Source: Heliopora coerulea (Eukaryota; Cnidaria; Anthozoa; Scleralcyonacea; Helioporidae). From it: DNA of 64,000 nt. The first letter of the stretch is position 1, and every line of letters starts with the position of its first letter. Under the pieces are notes generated by a model. That model did not search any database, was not told the origin of the DNA, and saw only the letters and a program-made list of their open reading frames with translations. This document shows positions 1 to 12,520 of this stretch, in pieces. The stretch is taken from positions 1,679,001-1,743,000 of the forward strand of contig JASJOG010000029.1 of NCBI GenBank assembly GCA_030142905.1, written 5' to 3'. A program made the position numbers and the translations under genes.

Positions 1-373
1 ATGATTTTAGTTGCCCGATGACATAATTTTTTCAACCAATTGACAGATTTGCTTGTACAATCTCATGTTGCTCACATGCTGTGGGGTTTTTGTTTCTCTT
101 ATACAGCATGGTTTCGTGGTACAGAGGCAAGAAAAGGCAGAGAAAGAATTTACGTTGTTTCTAAGTACTCTACACCTGTCGTACTGGAATTAGCGAGAGG
201 ATTGTAGGTAATGGGAAAGAAAATTATTTTGACGTTTCTTGAATTTGGTGTCTTTTAAGATTTTCTAACTTGCCTGCATGACTTTCACTAACTTGCTTAC
301 CTTGAGTAATATACTGGATAAGTATTTTTTATGTCGCATCATTGAGAAACAAGGTTACCAGAAAACATTGACA

Positions 374-426
374 AAGTAGAATTTCTAAAGAAAATCACAA
401 TGTGATCTTTCTCAGAAATTCTACTT
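374..426. repeat. Short hairpin, copy 1
   Basis: A 53-base imperfect palindrome: the left arm begins AAGTAGAATTTCT and the right arm ends AGAAATTCTACTT, meeting at CACAATGTG. It recurs at 36,171-36,223 in the second duplication copy. It is probably a small foldback transposon remnant. No gene is visible between it and 2,500. Confidence 0.7.
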
Positions 427-2530
427 CGGTTTCTTGTTTGCTTTAAAGAGTCATAGCGATGGCTATGTAATTTAGGCAGCTAGAGATGACTTCATTTGGT
501 ACTAGGTCCACTACTCAAACCCAGTTAAATGACTGGCAAATCACTCGTGTCTCTGCAAAAGGACAGAGCAATTGGTCAGGTTGTGAATTCAAGTTGACTA
601 AGAAAAATCGTTAAATCAATGTTCCATGGCTACAAGTACATGTCACGGAGATATCGAGAGGACAAAAATAGCTTGAAGAATGGTAAAAATGTGTTAATAG
701 AGGATCTCCTGAGAGTAATTTCCATATTTCTAAATAAACTCTACATGGAGTATCGTGGTTTAGTGATTTATAATTTTAGGGATGCTTATATTTACTTGTT
801 TCAACTCTCATATATTTTTGATATATTCAATGCAGGTGAGGTTTCAAAGTTCGAATTTAAGCTCCGGTGGAAAAATTCCCAATTTGTGCTGCTTTTTTGA
901 ATGTTTTATTGGCTAATATGGGAATTATTTTTTCTTAGGCTTAAATACTTATTCCCTGAATAACGTTTGATCGAGTTAATTCTAGAAGGAAAAACTGTCT
1001 GTTGCAAACCATGCGTTAGATTTCATAATATTGATAATTTTATACGTCAATTATGACCAAAAGGTAAAACTGTATCTCCGAGACATTTTAGAAACTACAG
1101 GCACTATGGCAGGGATGGTACCAGAGAAGGAGCAGAGGGGGCTACAACTTTCCCGGCGGGGAACCTTACCCGCCTGTCGGGAAAAATTAACAATCCGTCG
1201 GGGAATTTTTACTGATGAACGCATTTATGTATTGTACAAACTATGAGCAGTTGTTATTGATTTAGCCAAGAATAGTTACTTGAATAATTATTACCAATTT
1301 GGTTTACTCTAAGTAGATATACTACCTTTTACAAATTCTTATTTTTATTTAAAATTTACCAAAAGATTTCGGACGTAAAAGGTCAAATTGCCATTGTCAT
1401 GGCGATATGTTTCCCTTGAATTGAGCGATCTCCGGTCACTAAGCACTTAGTTACCTTGACTCACATATGTCAACCCCAAGTTTCACAACCTTTTATAACC
1501 TTTTACGTGGGCCATCGACAGAAATTAGTTTTGGGCCAATTGTGAAATTCATGACCGTGAGAAATGAATAACTATTCCGTACTTCTTTCCAGCTTGTCAA
1601 CTCATCAATTAGATTGCGTCACTCTCGAAATCATCATTGTGTCATTACTGCACACAGAAAACCATTTATCTTTGTAAAATTACTGAGAATTCTTAGAATG
1701 AATTTTTGATAAAGCTCATTATCTGACAAACACTAAAACACACCGAGAAAGGAAGAAAGATAAATTGAAGTTACAAATGCATTTCATTGTTTAATCTTGA
1801 GTAAATGGTGGTAGTAAATGCTTTCATTTCAAGCCATGAACATCTGATAAAATAATAATTTACTCATCTATAATGATTCTGACAATAACGGAAGATATTT
1901 AGCTATTTATCAATCATAAGAACCAAGCCAGCTTTCTCTACCGACGGCTAAAATCACTTGAGTGAAGACCAAGTCTAAAGACGCCAAGGAAATAAGACGG
2001 CTTACCTGTGGGCAGTGTATAATTGTACTTGTCATTCTCAACGAATGGGTGAAAACGGTAAAGGGTTTCAGTATTTAAATTCCTGTTCAAGTTTTCTCAC
2101 CCTCGACAAAATCAATGCTGAAGATTGCTGATTTTCGACGATAAAACTCCATCATTAATTTTCAAAACAAATAATACACGTTCCAACATGCATCGAGAAG
2201 TCATTACCAGTACAAAGAACTGACAACGTAATTGGATAGATTCCTTCCGTTAAGTGTAGGGGCTATTTGCATTTTGTGAAATGAGAATCATTCAAGGAAA
2301 ATTCAGCCAAAATAACGGAGCAAATGTCACCTAACAATGGGAATTCGAAAATTCAACCAATCACAACGACAGAAAAAAAACAAAACAAAAAGGCGAAGAG
2401 ATTAGGCAAGAAAATCAAGGATTAAAATAAAAGCAATTAGTAGAAACTTAGTGTAGTACTATTGCAAATGCTGCATTCTGATTGGCTACACTACTCACTA
2501 TCTATTCGTCGATAGATAGCTAGTAGCAAA
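427..2530. other. No gene seen
   Basis: AT-rich sequence with only short chance ORFs that are not preserved in the second duplication copy. No recognisable RNA gene or transposon protein. Confidence 0.5.
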
Positions 2531-2531
2531 A

Positions 2532-2640
2532 ATGGCTCCCCCTCTCTCGTGTTTGTGAAGTTTCTCAAGCCGAATTAGAATGCTTACTTGAAAGTGGAAT
2601 CCCAGAGAAGACGAAAAACCTTCTTTGCAAAGTGTGTTTC
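2532..2640 (+). pseudogene. Crypton/KIAA1958-like N-terminal stub, frameshifted
   Basis: The better-preserved copy at 38,349-38,462 reads a short N-terminus starting M-A-S-A-S-R-F. Here the same stretch is frameshifted just after the ATG and is non-coding. The pattern resembles the start of cnidarian Crypton-derived (DUF3504/KIAA1958-like) proteins. The match is short, so this is tentative. Confidence 0.3.
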
Positions 2641-2649
2641 TATTAAATC

Positions 2650-2750
2650 AATTAGATTATTCGCTCTCGATTTCTATGAAGTGATAGTTGACTCAGGCTT
2701 CGCCCTCGTCAACTATCATCTCATAGAAATCGAGAGCGAATAATCTAATC
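2650..2750. repeat. Foldback element (hairpin), copy 1
   Basis: Two arms of about 44 bases, starting ATTAGATTATTCGCTCTCG and read back on the other side, enclose a short loop around TCAGGCTTCGCCCTC. Only one or two mismatches separate the arms. The same hairpin is kept at 38,466-38,566. It follows directly on the Crypton-like stub, so the two may belong to one non-autonomous element. Confidence 0.8.
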
Positions 2751-2759
2751 GTTAACTAG

Positions 2760-5740
2760 TAATTTTTGGCCACCAGAAGAGCTGAAACAACTGAGCAAAC
2801 TCGACAGGAAAGACTGAGTCTTGATAAAACTTGTAACTGTTAATCTTACTACAAATGTCTTTAAAATAAGCTTAAGTGTCTTTTAAAATTTTATAATCCA
2901 GATAAGTCTTCATACAAACGGTAAATGACCTTTCAAACGACATTTTCGTACAAAATAATTGTTTTTAAATACCTCTGTTCTGCTGAACCGAATGTTTAAC
3001 CACATCCGGTCAGAAACAGACTTTTTAATTTCATACTTGCTAACGCCAGAGTATGTTACTAGTCAGGATGAGTCGTATCGAACAGGAAAGGGCTAAAAAC
3101 TATCCATACAGCGTTATATACACTTACATATGGTATCACTCTGAACAACGACAAAAGCCGAAAAAAATTTCAGACGTCAGAACTACAAAGGTGGGCGAAG
3201 AATTGACGACTTTGACTTACCTGCAATGCCTTTGCCTCGAAGAGAAAGGACTTTTTGACCATTAATTTTCACTCATTTTACTAATACGAAGAATTCTCTT
3301 GTCTTGTAAGTTTACTTTAGGGACATTTAATCGACAAATTTCCCATCTCACATGGGCAATCCGATACAAATTTTATTGGCAAAACTCAAGTTAACTCCTA
3401 CCTTAAAATGTTGGCATTCTATTTCTACACAAATATTTAGAATCTTACTGAATAAGTTATTAGGTACAAAGAAGTCTTTTATCATAGTTTTATTCAACTG
3501 ATGCAGTACTTAAATTATAAAAAGAAGTGCTTCCTGAGAACGGATCTGTTGAAACATCAATACTTCTGTTCTACTTGGAAGCCACGAATGCGGTATTATC
3601 CGGTTAAAATGAAGTATGTAGAATGGTTTGCTCAAATGTGAGATTTAAGTTTAATGCAAGCAACTTATTTCGAGCGTTCTTTTGATTTGCAAACAATAAC
3701 TAATACTAAAATCAAAGAACGGCACACCCAGGATTTTTGTAAGAGGGGGGCTAGGATTGTAAATCAGCCTCAACTTGAAGGCTCTGGCAGCAAGCTACCC
3801 CAGGAACATTTTATATTTTAGCAGTGCCTTTTTTAAGGAATTTTCACTTTGTCGAGGGGGGAAGTAAAAATTGCTGTGAAATATGGGATGTCAAATTTGC
3901 GGTTAGCGTAGTCCGTCCACATGAATGGTGCGAGTGGGGAAGGTTAGAGGGTTCTGGGGGAGGTGAATTTTTCTTATTATATGTCAGTTTGAGATGCGTT
4001 TTGGTGTATTTTCATTTTAAAATCTGCAAAATAAAAGTAAAACACATTTTAGGGAAAAGTAATCAAACGGATTTAGCGAGTTCGTCAGCAGAGAGGCGGG
4101 GAAAAAATCAAAAATTATTGGTGAAAATAATCACACTTCGGTGATATAAACGCACGCATGAGATGGGGCTTGATTTTCTCAGGCTAGTTTGCACAATAAA
4201 TTTTCTTCTTTGAATGAATAGAAGAACTGATAGATCAACATTCTTCAGCAAATCAAAACTTAAGGAAATTTTCCCTTTACTTGCAAACATGAAAACTGAT
4301 TAAACAGCAAATAATTTTCCCAATCCCCAGGGACCGTAGTACGTTGGCTAGGGTGAGGCAAATCCAATCACTAGGGCGCATCTGCACCCCCAGATATATA
4401 GTTTAAAAAGGCCCTGTATTTCAGAGTCTCTACAAGGATAATTTTGGCATTATAAGTTTACAGTCCTCTTACATAGGCGGAGAATTTCTCGTATTTTACG
4501 GCCGTCGTTTTCTCTCTTGCTTTCAGCTTTACGTTAGGTTTCTTATTTTTTGTTTTTCGTGGACACAAATAGACATCTTTTTGTGGCTGCTAAGGGAGGG
4601 CCGTAAGCCTTCTTAGACCCCTCCCCCTCTTAGGTGCGCCACTGGAATCAACTGCAACGAGTTACCACAGAGTGTTTTGATCTGCTAGCATTAATATGAA
4701 TAGAGTAATAAATGACAAAAAAGTGGCAGGTAACAGGGGCAGTTTCTTTGATATATTTGCAAAATCGTTCAACGCAAATTAACTAAGACAATTTGTCTCG
4801 GGAAATTTTCCCGAATTCTTTGAAAAGATGTACACGAAATGTAGCCAGTTTTTCTTGGTGTAGTCGCGGCCCAGCCATGCATAGAATCCTTTAAATTACT
4901 TGAGAAGAATCGATATGATCCTAGTATATTTATATGTTGACATGTTGTCTTTTATACAGTCAATTCAATAAAGGTTTTTCTTTTGAGACTTAAATCGGAG
5001 ACAATGAGGTCGAAATGTTCTTTGGGAAGTCCTTGTTTAAATTCTGGAACGCTTTGTCATGATGCCGTAATCATAAAGTGGCGATTAACGGTGGCGAGTG
5101 ATCTTGCCCGTCGACCGACGCCATCACTCTAAATTTTCAAGCGATAACGCCGTATATGAAGTATTCCTTGCATGAAATGGACCTAGTCAGATCAGAGTGT
5201 ATGCACTCATTCCCCAGAGACTTGAATAACAAAAGGCATGGCGGCGGAAGATGATTAAAATTCTTTTATTGAAGAACACCGATATCGTGGCTATGACATC
5301 AAGTGCTTACTATCTATATAGTAATCTCTTGGCTCAACCACCTAAATTAATTTTCAGGCTTTCGTATATATCAACTCTCTAAGTAATCAGACATCTACCC
5401 GGTTAATAACCAAGCGTCTATGTGCGTTGAATTAATCCGCGTCTGGATGAGGAATTTACCACGGTCATTTTAAGACACGAATTAATATGATTTGTGTCTA
5501 AATTATTTCTTCGTGCTCCGCATATTGTCCCTTTTATGATGCTGAAATGTTTTTATTTCCAAGATTTTATGTGAGATTTCCAAAAATGGCACCTATAAAC
5601 ATCCCAAGCGCCTTTATCCCAGTTATTCCGAGATTAATGCTTAAATTTAAAATTATCTCCGGAAAGTCGAAAAGATGTGAATGGTAATTAAGTATATTTG
5701 CATATATGTTTATTAACGTCATGTTAATTGGCTTAAGATT
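2760..5740. other. No gene seen
   Basis: Intergenic sequence upstream of the PTB gene. Near 4,330-4,643 a right edge reading GCGCCACTGG looks like a decayed hAT-type terminus, but no clean partner is visible. Short ORFs here are not maintained between the duplication copies. Confidence 0.4.
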
Positions 5741-5845
5741 GCTTAAGTATATTATGTGCAGAATTTAAGAGCATTCCGCATTCTTCGCTGCCCAACTATC
5801 GATTGAAACAACTCACGGCTGTGTCAGGTGAACGAATAAAACGCT

Positions 5846-6667
5846 ATGTGGAGGAGATACCGTTTTGCCAGCTTAGAAGAGCATGATCAGGACAACGTTG
5901 TGGCTCGTTCGGAGTTTATAGTACATTACATTGCATCTATATGCTACTATGAAGATTCTGAAAAGACAAACCAGTCGTTGAAGGAGTTCTTGAAAACTCA
6001 AGTCACCAAGTTTCGCATGAAAAAGTCGTCATTGCTGCGACTCAATGTTGACTTAAATGAAGTAATACTCCACGGAAGAGAAAGTAGAGCTCAAGCGCGT
6101 TTTAAAATGTGCAACATAAAGGGAATAATTTACGGTGATAGTATCCAAGCTTACTCGAAGTGTTTTATTCTTGTTGGTAAAGAAGAAAGTGACCCAGGGA
6201 TCAAGGCACACGTTTTAGTTTGCGAAAACAAAGAGAAAGCAAGACGTCTTTATCAAATTTTTATTGAGCTTTTTGAATTGGGGGCTGAAATGACCAGGCG
6301 AAGACATGAAAGTGACAGTGACTCGTATAGTGAAGACTGTGGAGAAAAGCTTAGCCCCTTTGATCAATCGACAAATACCCATAAATCAACGTTGAACTCC
6401 TCAAACAGGTGGAAACCAAGTCTTTCACAAGAAATAACACGAGATCCTTTTGTCAACAGCCATCAACTTCCAAACTGGAATACACCAAGCGTGCCTAATT
6501 GTCCCATGGACCAACAAAGGAATAGCGAGGCTGACTTGGATGATGGTTTCACCAAACTTGCTATCTCTCGTTCCAGCTCTACCGATATGTTTCCTTTTGC
6601 AACCGAAATTCAAACTGAAACTAGACTTCTGCACTTCCCACCATCTCAAGATGATGTGTTTTGGTAG
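5846..6667 (+). CDS. PTB/PID-domain protein, FAM43-like (copy A)
   Basis: Single-exon ORF of 273 residues with a true ATG start and a TAG stop. The N-terminus MWRRYRF resembles the W-K/R-R-H-K/R-F start of FAM43 proteins. Residues about 22-148 have the alternating strand and helix pattern of a phosphotyrosine-binding fold: a first strand FIVHYIASI, a central CNIKGIIYGDS, a strand KAHVLVCENKEKA and a long C-terminal helix YQIFIELFELG. The tail (about 150-273) is Ser/Thr-rich, carries EADLDDGF and ends in DDVFW. FAM43 proteins are single-exon PTB adaptors of poorly known function, and those familiar to me are longer. Three relatives lie in this window. A polyadenylation signal AATAAA stands at 6,856. 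The PTB fold is fairly sure; the FAM43 assignment is inferred from pattern only. Confidence 0.75.
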   Translation: MWRRYRFASLEEHDQDNVVARSEFIVHYIASICYYEDSEKTNQSLKEFLKTQVTKFRMKKSSLLRLNVDLNEVILHGRESRAQARFKMCNIKGIIYGDSIQAYSKCFILVGKEESDPGIKAHVLVCENKEKARRLYQIFIELFELGAEMTRRRHESDSDSYSEDCGEKLSPFDQSTNTHKSTLNSSNRWKPSLSQEITRDPFVNSHQLPNWNTPSVPNCPMDQQRNSEADLDDGFTKLAISRSSSTDMFPFATEIQTETRLLHFPPSQDDVFW

Positions 6668-6855
6668 AGACAAGGACAATAACTTAAGCCAAACTTAAGC
6701 CAAAGTTCCACTTCTTCGTCATTACAGCGAAACATATATATAATGTAGAATCGTGGAGATGTACGTTAAGCCACAGTTCCACTTCTTCATCAATTGAAGC
6801 GAAGCATAAATATAATTTAGATTCAAACTACAGTCCAAGAATTACTCAATGTTAA

Positions 6856-6861
6856 AATAAA
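6856..6861 (+). terminator. Polyadenylation signal of PTB copy A
   Basis: AATAAA about 190 bases after the stop codon of the PTB gene. It is kept at 42,650-42,655 in the second duplication copy. Confidence 0.5.
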
Positions 6862-6869
6862 ATATGTAC

Positions 6870-9800
6870 GGTTCATGACAATTAATGCATTTTTCAATCT
6901 AAAGATTCTTCAAAAACAAGAATAATATCTTTGTTTTAGTAACGGATATAATACATACCGATAATATGCCAATAAAATCCTTCTGCATTCGTTTTGGCAA
7001 TATATTGTGCATGTAATGTACAGACTCATGTGTAGAGAGTGTAGAAGCAGTTTAAATTTGCTGCCCTTCCAATTCAAATCCCCTTCTTCAAAATAATTCC
7101 GATGAGATATTCTTAAACGGGTGTCGCACGAGGGGTTGCATGAGTTTCTATACACGAATAAACTCACGAAAGAATTCACATCTAGAATAACAGGAAATTG
7201 GTGGGTCTATCTCAGCTGGAGACGTTACGTCTCGTTTTAAGTCTTCCTCCAATTGTGCCTTAACCACGCGCTTAAAAAAATTAAGCTGATTTTCTTTACT
7301 TGGATTGAATTCAAGGAGTAACATTCGTGTCAGCGAGATTATTTTGAGTTGATCAGCTGTTTGTATCAAACTTTCATCGACAACGTTCAACTTAAAAGCT
7401 CAATCTCTTGCAAGAAGGAAAAAATACTCTTTTGGCCACAGCCGTAGCCATTAAGGAGATAGTTTTTAACGCTTTCCTGTCCAAGAGGTCTACCCTTGGC
7501 GAGAATAATCGTCTGGTGTTAGCCAGAGTAGAAACAAAGTTGGGCATGAATCCAAAAAAGTCAAAATTGGATTTTGTCGATTTATTTTTAAATCGACCAT
7601 TAGACTTTTTTAAGAGAATAGCAAAGACTACTCAGCCATGCTTTGCAAGTGCTGTCTGGGCTTAAGTATGTATTGTTTATCCAGGACAACCCTCTGAGTC
7701 GCAACTTAACAACCTTGCAGGAGGTTCATCAAAGGAACACCTCTTTGATCCAATGCTACTGTAAGCGAGAACCGGAGTACCTGAAGAAAAACTTCGGTAT
7801 TTGGTTGAGGCATACTGGACAATACTCTTTTCACAAGACTAAAGTATCTTTAATCGGTTAATTGTACGTAGATGGAATCGAATTCTTGTCACAGAAGTTA
7901 AAGACGCGTTGCTTTCGTGCAATAGGATTGATATCGAGTGGAAGCTTTCGTCAGGGAGTTCGCCATAAGTTCAATTTCGACAGTTCATCCTTTATGCAAT
8001 AGAAGTGTTTCATCTTTGTTCATTAAAATAATCGGTCGTTAGGCACAGTTAAATAGTTGGCACCATACGAAAACACAACTTGAACGCCACTATTATAGGA
8101 ACGTATTTATATGCTACAGGTGTTTAGTCTTTTGTTTGAAGCATGGCCTATCGTTAGCCACAGTAAAATAGTTACCATCAACTACGGTGACCTTCATACA
8201 ATAGAACGTAAAGGCATAAAGTAAGCATAGTTCTAACTTCCAATAGCATACGTTACTCCGTCCATCTTCTATATACAGCTTTACTCAGAACACTGCAGGG
8301 TGTTGGACTGTTTGCAAAGTCGAATAGTACAAGTTTAGAGCTGGGTTTCCCAACCATGTTATGAGTGTGGCAATTGGTTTTAGAATTTTAGTTCTCTAGG
8401 GATGGTTTTGTGAGTGTACCGCTGTAATCAGGTGGAACAAACAAGAAAAAAGTAGTGCAAGATTAGTTTTATCAAATCCTGGTTCTCGATATAATCGTCA
8501 CGATTAGAGTTGCAAGATCACCCTACACTTTCTTTATTCACGCCTATGTTAACTAATAGAAAGGGAAAACTTTCAGGTCAGTTTGACATCAACCCATTCA
8601 ACAAAGCCTTTTATGTAGAAGCTTTTTACAGTTCGATATACATACATCAAGAATACAATGCGATATAAAACGATCTCTGGTTTCTTTAAGTGCGAAAATT
8701 TATAGGTATTTGCTTATTGTCGTCACCGTAGCAGTTTTAATCATGACATGCCTTACTGGGCTAATAATTTTTAAAATCATATTTAAAATCATATTTCTGC
8801 CAAAAAATCAGAATAACTAAAACAAAAGAGGCCAATTAATGCCAACTCTTAACTACAAAATAATGCCCGTTCTTCCAACTGAGCCACGAAAGCTTTCACT
8901 TCACCAGCGTTACATTCATGATAAATCTATAAGTCTCGGCCTATCAAGCGGTAATGGCCTTTGAGGTTAAGTTGGTATATCGTTCCAGTAGATTCGCTCG
9001 GCCTTCCTTCTATGGCTAGTCCGCCTACCAGGAGGGCTCGTTCGCGTCAATATAAACTCCTCAAAATTCTGTTTTAATGTTTAATCAATTTTAACACTCC
9101 ATTTCAGTCTTTAATTATAAAAGAGAGAATTTGTGTTTTACATCAGAACCATTTATAGGAGAGAAAATAAATCAAATAGCGCACGACTAACTGTTCGCTT
9201 GAAATAAGACCACAGATTTAAGTCGGAGAACGTGGAACAAAAAATATAATCAATTTTGAAAACTGCCTTCAGGGTTAGCGTAATCCAATTAACCGACGGT
9301 GCATGTCTGTTAGGTTGAAAGGCCGCTGCAGGTAATACTGTACTATGACGACACCACGTGGTATTCTGACAACGAACTCACGATGGAAGACGATGCTGGA
9401 AAGAATTTTACCGCTGTTCATCATGTAGTCAAGCTGAGCAATACACTGTAAACATAACTCATCACTGTAGATAAGATGACGTAGAGAATGTGTCAGAAAA
9501 TCTATCACGACAGTAATTGTAATAGTTAAATTATTATAATTTATTCCAAAATTTCCAGTAACATTTAATGCACGACCTACGGCCCACAAGCATAAGGTAT
9601 TCCTGAGAGCAAATTTTATGTTCTTCTGGTTCCCGGGAGTTCTGTATAAAGCCCCTGGATTTTATTGACATTATTCAGGTTTTCAGCCGGAAAAATATTG
9701 TGCGATTATTATACAACTTTTAAATAATTCTGAATGAGAATTAGCGAATCATTTTAGCTTTACTGTTGAGAAAATACGCAAAAAGCCCAACAAATTCGTC

Positions 9801-11530
9801 CTATTAAACGGCTTGAAGAAAATTTAGAAATGTTCGGAGTTCAGATTGTTCGTCAGGGAAACCTATATGTTTTTGACAGGATTATTGGAAATATTTTTTT
9901 TAACCAATGGCGTTGTGGGACGTTGTCGATATGGGAGACCAAATTCTTAAATTTTCCGACAAGGAGATCTATCTAGTGTGAGGTATGCTTATTTTAAGAG
10001 GCATTATAACTCCGAATTTTTAAAAAATTCTTGTAACCGAAACCTCTTTTAACGCTGATAACACCATCGTTTTATGATTTTCTATGAGTTTATGAATTTT
10101 TATAAGTTTATGACAATTTCTCCTCCCACTGTATGACGAACGTTAGCAGTAACTGAGCATTACCACCCGCCATTCTTTATATATTTTGACTGTATTATGC
10201 ACTGTCCTTCGCCATAATGTATATGAAATAAATTTTTCCAATTCAAACGTTTATCGGGGAGGCAAGGTCCCTATGCCCTTGCGGCCACGACGTCACTGTT
10301 TGTAACAACACATCGAGCAAAAACGAGAAATAGAGCTGTATTGGCATCAGAAAGACCTTTGGGGTAACTAAAACATGGAGACATTCAATATCGTGGAAAG
10401 AAGTGACTGTAGAAAAAAAATCACATCGAATATCAACAGAAAACGCGAGATAATTCGAGTTTCACCATCAGGAGAGCCTTAGGAAAACGTACAGAATAGG
10501 GATTGGTGAATAGGGTTAGGGACACTATGAATTACATCAGCAGTTATTTGAGTTTCTTGTCAAGAAAACACTGGGGATTATTTCAGTCTGTGTTATCTCT
10601 GAATACGAAAACACGGAAAAATTTTAGGATTATTTTAAGAAAAAATACAATAAAAATATAAAATGAAAAGGGGAAGAAAAAAGTTGGGAATCAATTTTAA
10701 TAGTTAAGAGCATTATTTTATTTGCAACGAATTTAAGGAAATACGATTTATGAAAAGCAAAAGTGATTCTTTTGATGAAACAAATTATTCACATTGTACA
10801 ATAAATTGAGCAACATTTCCCATATAATTTGGTTATTAACGCATGAAAGCTGGAGTCTTCTAATGTCCTGTATATTTAGGAACATAAAATTTACAACACT
10901 ACTTTTTTTATATAAATTGTGTAGTTTTACATGGTGTAAATAATTGAAGTTTAGCTTGAACTTCCAAATAAAATATTCTATTGGCCGTTATTTTGCTGCA
11001 TCACGTTGTATTCTAAAAATAAGCTAACTACCACAAGGATCCCTCAAAATTTCAGCTTTTCAAAATTTTGGGCTGCAAGCCGGCTAGTATATGAGAAATC
11101 TGAAAAGAATTAAGTTTATGATTATGTTTTCGGGAAAATTACGATTTGCAGTGTTTAATAATTAATGAGATAATGTTGAAAAATTATATTTATCTTTAAA
11201 ACTGTGTCATAAAATCGTTTGAAACTTTTCAAGTGAATGCGTTTCATTTAACAAAATACTGCTGCATCAAAATTGTTTCACAATACTAATGTACAATGTC
11301 AGCGATCCCTTAAAAAACCTAAATCAAAAATATTTATTTTTAGTTAGCTCAAAACGCATTAAAAAGGATAATTTTGTTTTTCAGGTGAGACCTCACTAAG
11401 AATTGTTGCCATAGCAATGGGGTGCTTGGTGATGTGATGTTTGGTGTCGTGAGATACGTTTTCATACAAAGTTTTGAGGAACTTCATTTAATGGCCTTAA
11501 GTCTTTCCCGGCGGGCGCTCTAATACCAAC
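6870..11530. other. Intergenic, dispersed-repeat traces
   Basis: No supported gene. Several ORFs occur on both strands (for example around 7,150-7,860 and 9,275-9,589), but the second copy has frameshifts, stops or many replacements in them. The stretch holds traces of a dispersed motif, GTTAGCCAGAGTAAAA and variants, at 7,511, 8,036 and 8,151. Confidence 0.45.
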
Positions 11531-11538
11531 AGTAAAAT

Positions 11539-11563
11539 TGTCTAGCGTTAGCCCGAGTAAAAT
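11539..11563 (+). repeat. Dispersed GTTAGCC(A/C)GAGTAAAA motif
   Basis: The clearest of several near-identical short motifs, here reading GCGTTAGCCCGAGTAAAATA. Others lie at about 7,511, 8,036, 8,151, 29,911, 30,707, 35,715, 43,318, 43,841, 43,956 and 47,371. They sit in unrelated contexts inside and outside the duplication, as fragments of a common repeat family would. Confidence 0.55.
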
Positions 11564-11730
11564 AGTACAAGAATTGTCTCGCTGGGAAAGAGTTAAAGAT
11601 GTACGTGATTTCCGATTAACTGCTTTCCTGTTGACTCATTGTGGCTTCATCGATTATCAATCAAATCTAAAACTTTTCAAAAACGAAATGAAATATGGAA
11701 GAGCTGTCAACGATATTCCCTACCACCACC

Positions 11731-12044
11731 TTACAATCCATCATCTTCATCAATAAAATATCCAGAGAGTATTTTTTGATATAGTGAAAACTCGTTAAGC
11801 TCCTTGAGAGCATTACTCAGCTTTTTTCTGGTGCCTTGCTTATCTTTATACAGGAGAAGCATGTTAAGAGCTTTCGATGTTTCGTCTTCATTAACCCTCG
11901 AAGAAACGATATTTTCAATTTCATATCGTTCAAATACGTTCGTTAGGTAGGCAACATTCTTCCTTTTGTGTGGAATTCTTTGCGCAAATCGAACAATCTC
12001 TTCTGTCTTTAAAAAGTTTGGCAATCCTGTTTCCTTGTGCAGAT
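11731..12044 (-). CDS. Death-domain terminal exon (copy 1)
   Basis: Minus-strand exon entered through an acceptor ending TTGACAG (acceptor phase 1) and ending with a stop after the acidic tail DEDDGL. It encodes about 104 residues with the six-helix spacing of a death domain: an IAQRIP-type helix, a YEIENI helix, then KALNMLLLYKDKQG and a closing L-x2-AL-x5-FSLYQKIL. The normally conserved Trp of the second helix is Arg here (HKRKN), whereas copy 2 keeps Trp, so this copy may be damaged. The upstream exons are not visible: a LINE and a piece of a PTB gene lie where they would be. It is probably a stranded last exon of an adaptor or receptor in apoptosis or immune signalling. Confidence 0.6.
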
Positions 12045-12229
12045 CTGTCAATATGCAAAGAACAACAATTCAACCAAACATGGCATAAAAACTTTAGTGG
12101 GATGTAGAAAATTTTCAGGTCGTCTACAATTTCATTTCTGCTGGTTTTAGTTTCTCAAATACATCGGAAAAACCGACTGTGGTTGACGTACGCTAGTTAA
12201 AATTTTAATGTTGGCAATAACATTTCCAT

Positions 12230-12520
12230 TTCATTTCATTCTTTATTTGGTTGATCCTAAAAAGGATTTTCAACAATCAATTACAATCGTTACGTTAAAA
12301 AAAAATTACCACAAAAATTTATGCATGCTCTGATGAAAGAAGTGAAAACGGTGTCCTACTCTATACTACGATCTATGCTGCAGGTTATTTGTCTGTCTAG
12401 TGTGTTTTCAAACTTCATTTGAACTTGGTGATCGAGTTGATGTCCTTTAGGTCCGGATCAAGGTCGTTCCATAACGTGACTTTCCTGGAGCGAAACAATC
12501 TTTTTCCTGTTTCTGTTTTA
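12230..12520 (-). mobile_element. LINE 3' end fragment (copy 1)
   Basis: Matches the LINE piece at 48,060-48,560. The coding part here covers only the last residues, around W-N-D-L-D-P-D-L-K-D-I, followed by the 3' untranslated tail. It stops at 12,520, exactly where the duplication copies diverge. Confidence 0.7.

Larger units (their letters stand above)
1..12520 (+). repeat. Segmental duplication, copy 1
   Basis: This stretch is repeated in direct orientation at 35,798-48,351 with the same order of every landmark: short hairpin, Crypton-like stub, long hairpin, PTB gene, death-domain exon and LINE 3' end. By eye the copies differ about once every 10-30 bases, with small indels. The match begins at base 1, so the true left end may lie outside the window. 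It stops abruptly at 12,520 inside a LINE fragment, after which the copies are unrelated. The length is almost the same in both copies, so the event was one large duplication rather than many small ones. Confidence 0.93.

Noticed and set aside
3824..4144. Plus-strand ORF of 106 codons
   Set aside because: The second duplication copy has stops and frame changes in the same stretch, and no domain is recognised.
7148..7390. Minus-strand ORF of 80 codons with helix-like composition (ADQLKIISLTRMLLLEF)
   Set aside because: The other duplication copy has a frameshift and stop in the same place, and no domain is recognisable.
9275..9589. Minus-strand ORF of 104 codons, partly kept at 45,084-45,317
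   Set aside because: It carries many replacement differences over the shared 77 codons and has no ATG-based common start, splice sites or known domain.
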